DNA from: Streptomyces sp. B93
Lineage (GTDB): Bacteria > Actinomycetota > Actinomycetes > Streptomycetales > Streptomycetaceae
NCBI RefSeq assembly: GCF_018070565.1
Contig: NZ_JAGPXL010000006.1
Location: forward strand, 62,001 to 126,000
Direction: 5' to 3'
DNA: 64,000 nucleotides
The position numbers and the translations under genes are program-made. This document shows positions 1 to 8,455 of this stretch, in pieces (positions within the stretch are counted from its first letter, which is position 1; each line of letters starts with the position of its first letter). Under the pieces are notes generated by a model that searched no databases, had not been told where the DNA came from, and saw only the letters and a list, made by a program, of their open reading frames with translations.

Positions 1-1433
<1,433 letters not shown>

Positions 1434-1437
<4 letters not shown>

Positions 1438-2228
1438 GGCGCGTCCCCCTTGGCGGCGCGTCCGGCGCCGGGCGGGCCCGCGAAGGCCTGGGCGATGTCC
1501 AGCCAGCGGTCGGCGTCGGCTCCCTCGGCCCGCACGGCGAGGTCGGCGCGGTGGGCACGCTGGGTGACCAGCAGGCAGAAGTCGAGTGCGGGGCCGGTGA
1601 CGCGCTGGGCCGCGTCCTCGGGGCCGTACAGCCAGGTCTCCCCGGACGGTGCGGTGAGTTCGACGCGGAACGGGTCGGCGGGCGGGGTGCGGCCGTGGGT
1701 GTGGAAGGCGAAGTCGCGGGTCCGCACCCCGATCCAGGCCACGTGCCGCAGCCGGTCGGTGGGCTCCCGTGCGACACCCAGCGCGTCCGCGACGTCCAGG
1801 CCGTGCGCCCAGGTCTCCATGAGGCGGGCGGTCGCCATCGAGGCGGCGGACATGGGCGGCCCGTACCAGGGGAAACGGGCGCCGGACGGCGCGTCCCGCA
1901 GCGCCTCATCGAGCGCCGCGCGCCCCTCGCGCCACCGCGCCAGCAGTGCGGCGGGGGCGAGCCGGGCGCCTTCCTCGGCGCCCTCGTCGACGAAGCCGTC
2001 CGGGGCGGCGAGGGCCTGTTCGACCAGTTTCGCGAAGCCGTCCGCGTCCGTGACGGCGGTCAGGGCAGCCTGGTCGGTCCAGGCGAGGTGGGCGATCTGG
2101 TGGGCCACGGTCCAGCCCGGCGCGGGCGTCTCCCGCCGCCACTCCGGCTCGCTCAACTCCGCCACGAGGGCGTCGAGTTCCTCACTCTCCCTGCGCAGAT
2201 CGTCGATCACGGGCGTGGGATCGGACAC
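1434..2228 (-). CDS. TIGR03084 family protein (DinB/mycothiol maleylpyruvate isomerase-like)
   Basis: A 264-residue protein starting [11 protein letters not shown]. The GTG at 2228 is preceded by a GGGGAG ribosome-binding site, which decides it over the ATG 60 bases upstream. The N-terminal half has the four-helix mycothiol-dependent maleylpyruvate isomerase/DinB fold signature: [15 protein letters not shown] near residues 38-52 and [15 protein letters not shown] in the middle give the histidine metal ligands. TIGR03084 proteins are commonly encoded next to AtuA/DUF1446 genes, as here, with a 4-base overlap. A role in the same acyl or terpenoid catabolic unit is inferred from this pairing. 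Confidence 0.85.
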
Positions 2229-2289
2229 GGCTGGCTCCCCTCGGGCACGGCGGCGTGAGGGGGAGCATGGCAGCGGGGGCAGAAACAAT

Positions 2290-2301
2290 CAAGCATGCTT
2301 G
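2290..2301. promoter_or_regulatory. 12-bp perfect palindrome upstream of the AtuA operon
   Basis: CAAGCATGCTTG is a perfect 12-bp inverted repeat about 60 bases before the GTG of the TIGR03084 gene. It sits in an A/T-rich patch that stands out from the surrounding G/C-rich DNA. It is a plausible operator (TetR-type regulators bind such sites) or part of the operon promoter. No regulator gene is adjacent, so the binding protein is unknown. Confidence 0.45.
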
Positions 2302-2462
2302 CATGAATTGACGGGCCACCTGGAAAAGGGGGTGCCGCGGGCCGCGCCGCCTGCCTACCATCGAGGCATGACCTGGCGACATTGATCTTCCAGCACCGCC
2401 TCCCGAGGGCCGCCTTCGGAGCCGTATCCCCGGCAACCGAATCGACCCCCTGGGAAGGCCCG

Positions 2463-3677
2463 ATGACCATTTCACCCGCCCGCGCGCCCGGGACCGGCCG
2501 CAGCGGTGACGTACGGCGGCTGACACGCCCGCTGTACTGCTACGCGTTCCTCGACGAACTCGTCCTGCTCTACCCGGTGTACGCACTGCTGTTCGCCGAC
2601 AGCGGCATGTCCGGCTGGCAGATCGCCTCACTGTTCGCCCTCTGGTCGCTGACCTCCGTCGTCCTGGAGGTGCCGTCCGGCGCCTGGGCCGACGCCGTGT
2701 CCCGGCGACTGCTGCTCTGGGTCGGCCCGCTGATCACCGCCGCCGGCTACGCCCTGTGGATTCTCACCCCCTCCTACCTGGCCTTCGCCGCCGGTTTCGT
2801 CCTCTGGGGCATCAAGGGCGCCCTCGGCTCCGGAGCCCTGGAGGCGCTGGTCTACGAGGAACTCGACCGGGTCGGCGCGTCCGGCCGTTACGCCCGTGTC
2901 ATGGGCCGCGTGCACTCCCTCGGCATGCTCGGCGTCGTCGCGGCGATGGGCCTCGCGGGGCCCGTCTTCGCGGCCGGTGGCTATGACGCCGTGGGCGCCG
3001 CGAGCGTCGCCGGATGCCTGCTGACGGCGCTGGCGGCGTGGCGGCTGCCGGAGCACGGCAGGGACACGGCGGCCGAGGACGAGAAGGGCGGTTGGGCGGC
3101 GGCCCTGAAGGACGGCGTCACCGAGGTGCGCGGCAGCCGTGCCGTCCTCGGCGCCCTGCTGCTCGTCCCGGTGGTCACCGGCGTCTGGGGCGCCCTGGAC
3201 GAGTACACGCCGCTGCTGGTGCGGGAGACCGGCGCGCCGGACCTCGCCGTGCCGTGGCTGCTGCTGGTGATCTACGGCGGTGCGACCCTCGGCGGCCTGC
3301 TCGCCGGGCGGGCGGCGCGCCTCGGCGCCGTACGGCTCGGGGTGCTGCTCGCGGCGTCGAGCGTCGCCCTGGCGGCGGGCGCGGCGACGGGCAGCCCGGC
3401 GGGCGTGGCGCTGGTCGGCCTCGCCTTCGGCGGCTTCCAGCTCGCCACCGTCCTGGCCGACGCCCGCCTCCAGCACGCCATCGGCGGCCCGGCCCGCGCC
3501 ACGGTGACCTCGCTGGCGGGGGTGGTGACGGAGGTGGTGACCATCGCCGTGTTCGCCTCGTACGCCGCCCTCACGATGGGCGCGTCGCACGGGACCGCGT
3601 TCGTGGTGCTGTCGGTGCCGTATGCGGTGGCGGGGGTGGCGCTGATGGTGACGCGGGCGGGAGGGAGGAGAGCCTGA
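2463..3677 (+). CDS. MFS transporter
   Basis: A 404-residue integral membrane protein of the major facilitator superfamily with about 12 hydrophobic segments. The loop after the second segment, SGAWADAVSRRLLL, is the MFS motif A variant (G-x-x-x-D-x-x-x-R-R/K). ATG at 2463 follows GGGAAGG and is preferred over an ATG 81 bases upstream. It faces a divergent catabolic operon and converges on an EamA exporter. The substrate cannot be told from sequence; members like this are often drug or metabolite exporters. Confidence 0.85.
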   Translation: MTISPARAPGTGRSGDVRRLTRPLYCYAFLDELVLLYPVYALLFADSGMSGWQIASLFALWSLTSVVLEVPSGAWADAVSRRLLLWVGPLITAAGYALWILTPSYLAFAAGFVLWGIKGALGSGALEALVYEELDRVGASGRYARVMGRVHSLGMLGVVAAMGLAGPVFAAGGYDAVGAASVAGCLLTALAAWRLPEHGRDTAAEDEKGGWAAALKDGVTEVRGSRAVLGALLLVPVVTGVWGALDEYTPLLVRETGAPDLAVPWLLLVIYGGATLGGLLAGRAARLGAVRLGVLLAASSVALAAGAATGSPAGVALVGLAFGGFQLATVLADARLQHAIGGPARATVTSLAGVVTEVVTIAVFASYAALTMGASHGTAFVVLSVPYAVAGVALMVTRAGGRRA

Positions 3678-3684
3678 AGGCGGA

Positions 3685-3714
3685 CTGAGGGGGTCTGAGG
3701 GGGTCTGAGGGGGC
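3685..3714. repeat. three tandem 10-bp repeats after the MFS gene
   Basis: CTGAGGGGGT occurs three times in a row (last copy ends in C) between the convergent MFS and EamA genes. Each copy contains TGA. It looks like a simple slippage repeat; no terminator hairpin is evident here. Confidence 0.6.
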
Positions 3715-3741
3715 TGACGCGGGTCGGCCGCCGGGCGACCG

Positions 3742-4689
3742 TCAGGCCTTCTCCTTCACCCGGCTCCGCCCCCGCCCCACCTGCGTCCGCACCGCACCCA
3801 TGCTGGCCGCGATGACGAGGGCGATCGCGGCGGCCTGGGTCGCGGAGAGGGCCTGGCTGAGGACGAGGAAGCCCGCCGCGGCGGCGAGGGCGGGTTCCAG
3901 GCTCATCAGGATGGCGAAGGTGGAGGCGGGCAGGCGGCGCAGGGCGAGGAGTTCCAGGGTGTAGGGCAGCACGGAGGACAGGACGGCCACCGCCGCGCCG
4001 AGACCGAACGTCACCGGGTCCATGAGCTTCGTACCGGACTCTGCGATGCCCAGCGGCAGGAAGAGCACCGCCGCGATCGCCATGGCGAGGGCGAGCCCGT
4101 CGGCCTGCGGGAAGCGGCGGCCGGTGCGGGCGCTGAAGACGATGTACGCCGCCCACATGGCGCCCGCGCCCAGCGCGAAGGCCGCGCCGACGGGGTCGAG
4201 GTCGCCGACGCCACCGCCGAGGAGGAACACCCCGGCGAGGGCGAGGGCCGCCCACAGGACGTTGATCGCGCGGCGGGAGGCGAGGACGGAGAGGGCCAGC
4301 GGGCCGAGGACCTCGAGGGTGACGGCGGGGCCGAGCGGGATGCGGGCGACGGCCTGGTAGAAGAGGCCGTTCATCGCGCCCATGACGAGGCCGAAGAGGA
4401 CGACCGTGTTCCAGTCGGTGCGGGAGTGGCCGCGCAGCCGGGGGCGGCAGACCACGAGCAGCACGATCGCGGCCACCAGCAGCCGCAGCGCGACCACGCC
4501 GAGCGCCCCGGCGCGGGGCATCAGGCTGACCGCGAGCGCGCCGCCGAACTGGACGGACACGCCGCCCGCCAGCACCAGCCCGACCGGGCCGAGCGCGCCG
4601 AGCCGTCCGGGGGAGCCGTCCGTCGCGGGCCCGGCGGGGGCCGGGGCGGCGGAGGTGGAGGCACCAGGAAGGGCACTGGGGGTGGTCAC
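3742..4689 (-). CDS. EamA family transporter (RhtA-like)
   Basis: A 315-residue protein with a polar, Ala/Pro-rich N-terminus of about 30 residues and then ten hydrophobic segments arranged as two EamA repeats. NGLFYQAVARIPLGPAVTLEVLGPL resembles the RhtA-type threonine/homoserine exporter subgroup of the drug/metabolite transporter superfamily (only residue pattern considered). It probably exports amino acids or related metabolites from the cytoplasm. The start is ATG at 4689; a palindromic operator candidate lies 22 bases upstream. Confidence 0.85.
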   Translation of the reverse strand: MTTPSALPGASTSAAPAPAGPATDGSPGRLGALGPVGLVLAGGVSVQFGGALAVSLMPRAGALGVVALRLLVAAIVLLVVCRPRLRGHSRTDWNTVVLFGLVMGAMNGLFYQAVARIPLGPAVTLEVLGPLALSVLASRRAINVLWAALALAGVFLLGGGVGDLDPVGAAFALGAGAMWAAYIVFSARTGRRFPQADGLALAMAIAAVLFLPLGIAESGTKLMDPVTFGLGAAVAVLSSVLPYTLELLALRRLPASTFAILMSLEPALAAAAGFLVLSQALSATQAAAIALVIAASMGAVRTQVGRGRSRVKEKA

Positions 4690-4710
4690 GGCGGCTCCGG
4701 GTCGTCACAC

Positions 4711-4723
4711 GAACGGTTCGTTC
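4711..4723. promoter_or_regulatory. palindromic operator candidate GAACG-GTT-CGTTC
   Basis: A perfect 5-3-5 inverted repeat lies 22 bases upstream of the EamA start codon, in an A/T-richer stretch that should contain the promoter. The inner 9-mer GAACGGTTC also occurs at 27112-27120, between the MarR and MFS genes elsewhere in the window. Regulator unknown. Confidence 0.45.
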
Positions 4724-4893
4724 ACTCTACTGTACTCACGTGTCCACAGCAGTGGACTCGGTAAGGCGTGTAGCCCTACGACGCAACTGTCAGGTGTGGG
4801 CCGTGCGACTGTCAACGGGTTACCGCCCCGTGGACAGCCCTCCGGCACCCGGTACCGTCCGCGCTGCGTCCCCCTCTCACCTTCGGAGGCCCC

Positions 4894-5346
4894 GTGCGAC
4901 GACTCCTGGTCGCCCTGTGGCGCGCCCTGCGCCCCGTGCAAACCCGGCTGGTCTGGTGCCTGAACGCCAAGTTCGTGGTGGGTGTGACCGGGGTCGTGCG
5001 CGACGACGAGGGACGGGTGCTGCTGCTGAAGCACCGGATGTGGCCGCCGGGACGGCAGTGGGGCCTGCCGAGCGGCTTCGCGCACAAGGGCGAGGACTTC
5101 CGGCTCACCCTGGTCCGCGAGGTCAAGGAGGAGACCAACCTCGATGTCGCACCGGGCCGCCTGATCATGCTCAACAGCGGCCTGCGCACCCGCCTGGAGG
5201 TGGCCTACGAGGCCGAACTGCTCGGCGGCGAACTGCGTCTGGACCCCGGCGAGATCCTGGAGGCCCGCTGGTGCCACCCGGACGAACTGCCCGGGGACAT
5301 CCAGCCGGTGTGCCGTCCGCTGGTGCGCGGGGAGACCGCCGTCTGA
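4894..5346 (+). CDS. Nudix hydrolase
   Basis: A 150-residue protein with a Nudix box beginning at G61, with E67, R75, E76, E79 and E80 in the correct spacing (G-x5-E-x7-R-E-x-x-E-E). The usual glycine after the glutamates is replaced by Asn82. Nudix enzymes hydrolyse nucleoside diphosphates linked to another group, using Mg2+ bound by the glutamates. Start is GTG at 4894, preceded by TTCGGAGGC. The preceding 150 bases hold the promoter shared with the divergent EamA gene. The substrate cannot be predicted. Confidence 0.9.
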   Translation: MRRLLVALWRALRPVQTRLVWCLNAKFVVGVTGVVRDDEGRVLLLKHRMWPPGRQWGLPSGFAHKGEDFRLTLVREVKEETNLDVAPGRLIMLNSGLRTRLEVAYEAELLGGELRLDPGEILEARWCHPDELPGDIQPVCRPLVRGETAV

Positions 5347-5356
5347 GCCCGGCCCG

Positions 5357-8203
5357 TCAGAGGTACTCCTCCAGCACCTCCGCCAGATGTCTGCCCCGCA
5401 CCCCCGCCAGCTGCTCCAGCTGGGTCCGGCACGAGTAGCCGTCCGCCAGCACCACCGTCTCCCCCGGCGCCTGTCGCACCGCGGGCAGCAGTTGCTCCTC
5501 CGCGCAGGCCGCGGACACCTCGTAGTGACCCTTCTCGAAGCCGAAGTTCCCGGCCAGACCGCAGCAGCCGCCGCTCAGGTCCCCGGTCAGCCCGGCCGCC
5601 GCGCGCAGCCGCCGGTCGGCGTCGTCGCCGAGGACCGCGTGCTGGTGGCAGTGGGTCTGGCCGACGACGGGCCGGTCCAGCCGGGGCGGCCGCCAGTCGG
5701 GCGCGTAGCGCTCCAGCGCCTCCGCGAACGTCACCACCCGCGCCGCCAGGCGTGCCGCGCGCGGATCGTCCGGCAGCAGCTCCGGCAGGTCGGCGCGGAG
5801 GGCCGCGGCACAGCTGGGCTCCAGCACGACGACGGGTACGTCCGCTTGCAGCACCGGTGTCATCAGCTCCAGCGTGCGGCGCAGCACCGCGCGGGCCTCG
5901 TCGAGCTGGCCGGTGGAGACGTAGGTGAGGCCACAGCACACGCGGGTACGGCGGATGGCGGCGAGCGGGTTCAGCAGCCGCGACGAACCGTCGCCCACCG
6001 TCGACAGCCGCAGCGTCGGCGGCAGCGCGATCCGCAGCCCGGCCGCCTCCAGCACGCGTACGGCGGCCTGTCCGACGTTCGGCGAGAGGTGCTCGGTGAA
6101 GGTGTCGGGCCACAGGACGACCAGCGTGCCGTCCGTCCCCCGCGGTGCCCTCCTGCGGCGCCACCAGGCGCTGAACGTCCGGCCCGCCACCCGCGGAATC
6201 CCCCGCTCCGGCGCGATGCCGCCCAGCCGCTTGGCGAGCCCCCCGAGCGGCCGGACCCGGGCCAGCGCGTTGAGCAGCGGCGCGGTGCGCGTCCGGGCCG
6301 TCCAGCGCAGCCACACCGGCAACCGGCCCAGCGCGTAGTGGGCGGCGGGGCGGCGGCGCCCGGCGTAGTGGTGGTGCAGGAACTCCGCCTTGTAGGTGGC
6401 CATGTCGACGCCGACCGGGCAGTCCGAGCGGCAGCCCTTGCAGGACAGGCACAGGTCCAGGGCGTCCCGCACCTCCGGGGACCGCCAGCCTTCGGTCACC
6501 AGCTCGCCCGCGAGCATCTCGTGCAGCAGCCGGGCCCGCCCGCGCGTGGAGTGCGCCTCCTCGCCGGTCACACGGAACGACGGGCACATCACGGCAGGCC
6601 CGCCCGCCGTCGTCGTACGGCACTTGGCGACCCCGACGCAGCGGCGGACGGCCGCCGTGAAGTCGCCGCCGTCGGCGGGGTAGCCGAAGGCCACGTCGAC
6701 GGGTTCGCGGGGCAGCGGGGCGAAGCGGAGGTTGTCGTCGAGGCGGTGCGGGCGGACCAGCATGCCGGGGTTGAGCAGACCGTCGGGGTCCCAGACGTCC
6801 TTGGCCCGCTCGAACAGGGCGACCGTCCCGGCGCCGTACATCGCGGGGAGGAGTTCGGCGCGCGCCTGCCCGTCGCCGTGCTCGCCGGACAGGGAGCCGC
6901 CGTGGGCGACGACGAGGGCGGCCAGTTCCCCGGAGAAGCGGCGGAAACGGGCGACGCCGGGCTCCGTCAGCAGGTCGAAGTCGATCCGGACGTGGACGCA
7001 GCCGTCGCCGAAGTGCCCGTACGGGGCGCCCCGCAGGCCGTGGGCGGTGAGCAGGGCACGGAAGTCGCGCAGGTAGGCGCCGAGCCGGGCGGGCGGCACC
7101 GCGCAGTCCTCCCAGCCGGGCCAGGCCTCCGAGCCGTCCGGCATCCGGGTCGCCGTACCGCTGGCGTCCTCGCGGACGCGCCACAGGGCGCGCTGCCCGG
7201 CGGGGTCGGTGACGACGGTGGTGTCCAGGGCGTCGGCGGCCCGCACGACCGCCTCCGCACGCGCGCGTGCCGCCGCCTCCGACTCCCCGCCGGTCTCCAC
7301 GAACAGCCAGGCCCCGCCGCGCGGCAGCCCGGCCGCGTCCGGCACCAGGTCCCGCGCCATGCCCTCCACGGTGAGCGGGCGGTACGGCAGCAGGCCCGAC
7401 GCCGCCTGCGCCGCCGCGCTCTCGTCGCCGTAGCCGAGTACGGCGAGCGCACGCGCGCGTGGCGACTCGACGAGCCGTACGACGGCCTCCGTGAGGATGC
7501 CGAGTGTGCCCTCGGAGCCGCAGAAGGAGCGGGCGACGTCGGCGCCGCGCTCGGGCAGCAGGGCGTCGAGGGCGTAGCCGGAGATACGGCGGGGCAGGTC
7601 GGGGAAGCCGGTGCGCAGCCGCGCCAACTCGCCCTCCACCAGCGGGCGCAGCCCTTCCGGGGCGCCCTGCCAGTCCGGCCCGGGGCGCAGCCGCCGCCCC
7701 CGCGCGGTGATCACCGACAGTTCGTGGACGTTGTCGGCGGTTGTGCCCCAGGCCACCGAGTGGGAGCCGCAGGAGTTGTTGCCGATCATGCCGCCGAGGG
7801 TGCAGCGGCCGTGGGTGGAGGGGTCGGGGCCGAAGCGCAGCCCGTGCGGGGCGGCGGCTTCCTGGAGGCGGTCGAGGACCAGTCCGGGCTGGACGACGGC
7901 CGTGCGCGCCCCGGAATCCAGGGCAACCAACCGGTTCATGTGCCGGGTGAAGTCCAGCACCACCCCCGCCCCGGTCGCCTGTCCCGCGATCGACGTGCCC
8001 CCGCCGCGCGCCACCACCGGCGTCCCGTGCGCCCGGCACACCTCCAGCACGGCGGCCACGTCGTCGGCGTCGCGCGGGGCGACGACACCGAGCGGAACGC
8101 GCCGGTAGTTGGAGGCGTCCATGGTGGTCAGCGCCCGGTCCATGACACCGAACCCCACCTCGCCCCGGACAGCGGCACGCAGTTCGGCCTCGAGATCCGT
8201 CAT
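5357..8203 (-). CDS. FAD-linked oxidase fused to Fe-S/CCG domain (D-2-hydroxyacid dehydrogenase type)
   Basis: A 948-residue fusion. Residues 1-480 form a PCMH-type FAD domain (VARGGGTSIAGQATGAG near 64-80) followed by an FAD-oxidase C domain (GEHGDGQAR). The middle holds a 4Fe-4S cluster motif, CLSCKGCRSDCPVGVD, and the C-terminal third holds two CCG-type cysteine motifs (CCGLTY and GGCCGLAGNFGFEKGHY). This is the architecture of YdiJ-like D-lactate/D-2-hydroxyglutarate dehydrogenases, which pass electrons from a 2-hydroxyacid through flavin and Fe-S to a quinone or other acceptor. It is a single-gene unit, convergent with the Nudix gene. Exact substrate is unproven. Confidence 0.87.
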   Translation of the reverse strand: MTDLEAELRAAVRGEVGFGVMDRALTTMDASNYRRVPLGVVAPRDADDVAAVLEVCRAHGTPVVARGGGTSIAGQATGAGVVLDFTRHMNRLVALDSGARTAVVQPGLVLDRLQEAAAPHGLRFGPDPSTHGRCTLGGMIGNNSCGSHSVAWGTTADNVHELSVITARGRRLRPGPDWQGAPEGLRPLVEGELARLRTGFPDLPRRISGYALDALLPERGADVARSFCGSEGTLGILTEAVVRLVESPRARALAVLGYGDESAAAQAASGLLPYRPLTVEGMARDLVPDAAGLPRGGAWLFVETGGESEAAARARAEAVVRAADALDTTVVTDPAGQRALWRVREDASGTATRMPDGSEAWPGWEDCAVPPARLGAYLRDFRALLTAHGLRGAPYGHFGDGCVHVRIDFDLLTEPGVARFRRFSGELAALVVAHGGSLSGEHGDGQARAELLPAMYGAGTVALFERAKDVWDPDGLLNPGMLVRPHRLDDNLRFAPLPREPVDVAFGYPADGGDFTAAVRRCVGVAKCRTTTAGGPAVMCPSFRVTGEEAHSTRGRARLLHEMLAGELVTEGWRSPEVRDALDLCLSCKGCRSDCPVGVDMATYKAEFLHHHYAGRRRPAAHYALGRLPVWLRWTARTRTAPLLNALARVRPLGGLAKRLGGIAPERGIPRVAGRTFSAWWRRRRAPRGTDGTLVVLWPDTFTEHLSPNVGQAAVRVLEAAGLRIALPPTLRLSTVGDGSSRLLNPLAAIRRTRVCCGLTYVSTGQLDEARAVLRRTLELMTPVLQADVPVVVLEPSCAAALRADLPELLPDDPRAARLAARVVTFAEALERYAPDWRPPRLDRPVVGQTHCHQHAVLGDDADRRLRAAAGLTGDLSGGCCGLAGNFGFEKGHYEVSAACAEEQLLPAVRQAPGETVVLADGYSCRTQLEQLAGVRGRHLAEVLEEYL

Positions 8204-8371
8204 GCCCTCAGGATGCCCCGCCGGGCGGGCGGACCGGCCGACCCCCGGGGGCGCCGTTCACCACCCGCCCCAAGAACAACTCACGAATCTTCCCAAGATG
8301 ATCAGTAACCGGCCTATAGTGTCCGCCAGTTGCGCGTGAGTGTCGGCTCTCGCCCGAACGAGACCGGACCA

Positions 8372-8395
8372 TTTCAAGGAACCTTTCAAGGAACC
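8372..8395. promoter_or_regulatory. exact tandem 12-bp repeat in the cvnA leader
   Basis: TTTCAAGGAACC occurs twice head-to-tail, 60 bases before the cvnA start. A TATAGT hexamer at 8315-8320 is a possible -10 element, which would place the repeats in the 5' untranslated region. They could be operator half-sites or a structured leader; no bound protein can be named. Confidence 0.45.
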
Positions 8396-8455
8396 GCCCG
8401 AGGGCCTCCCACGACGAACGGTGAACGCCCGCGGCCCCGACCGAGGACACCTCTC

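Noticed and set aside
5387..8308. A 973-codon open frame antisense to the FAD/Fe-S dehydrogenase
   Set aside because: It mirrors the codon bias of the real gene on the other strand; translation is Arg/Gly/Gln-rich, without domains or a ribosome-binding site.
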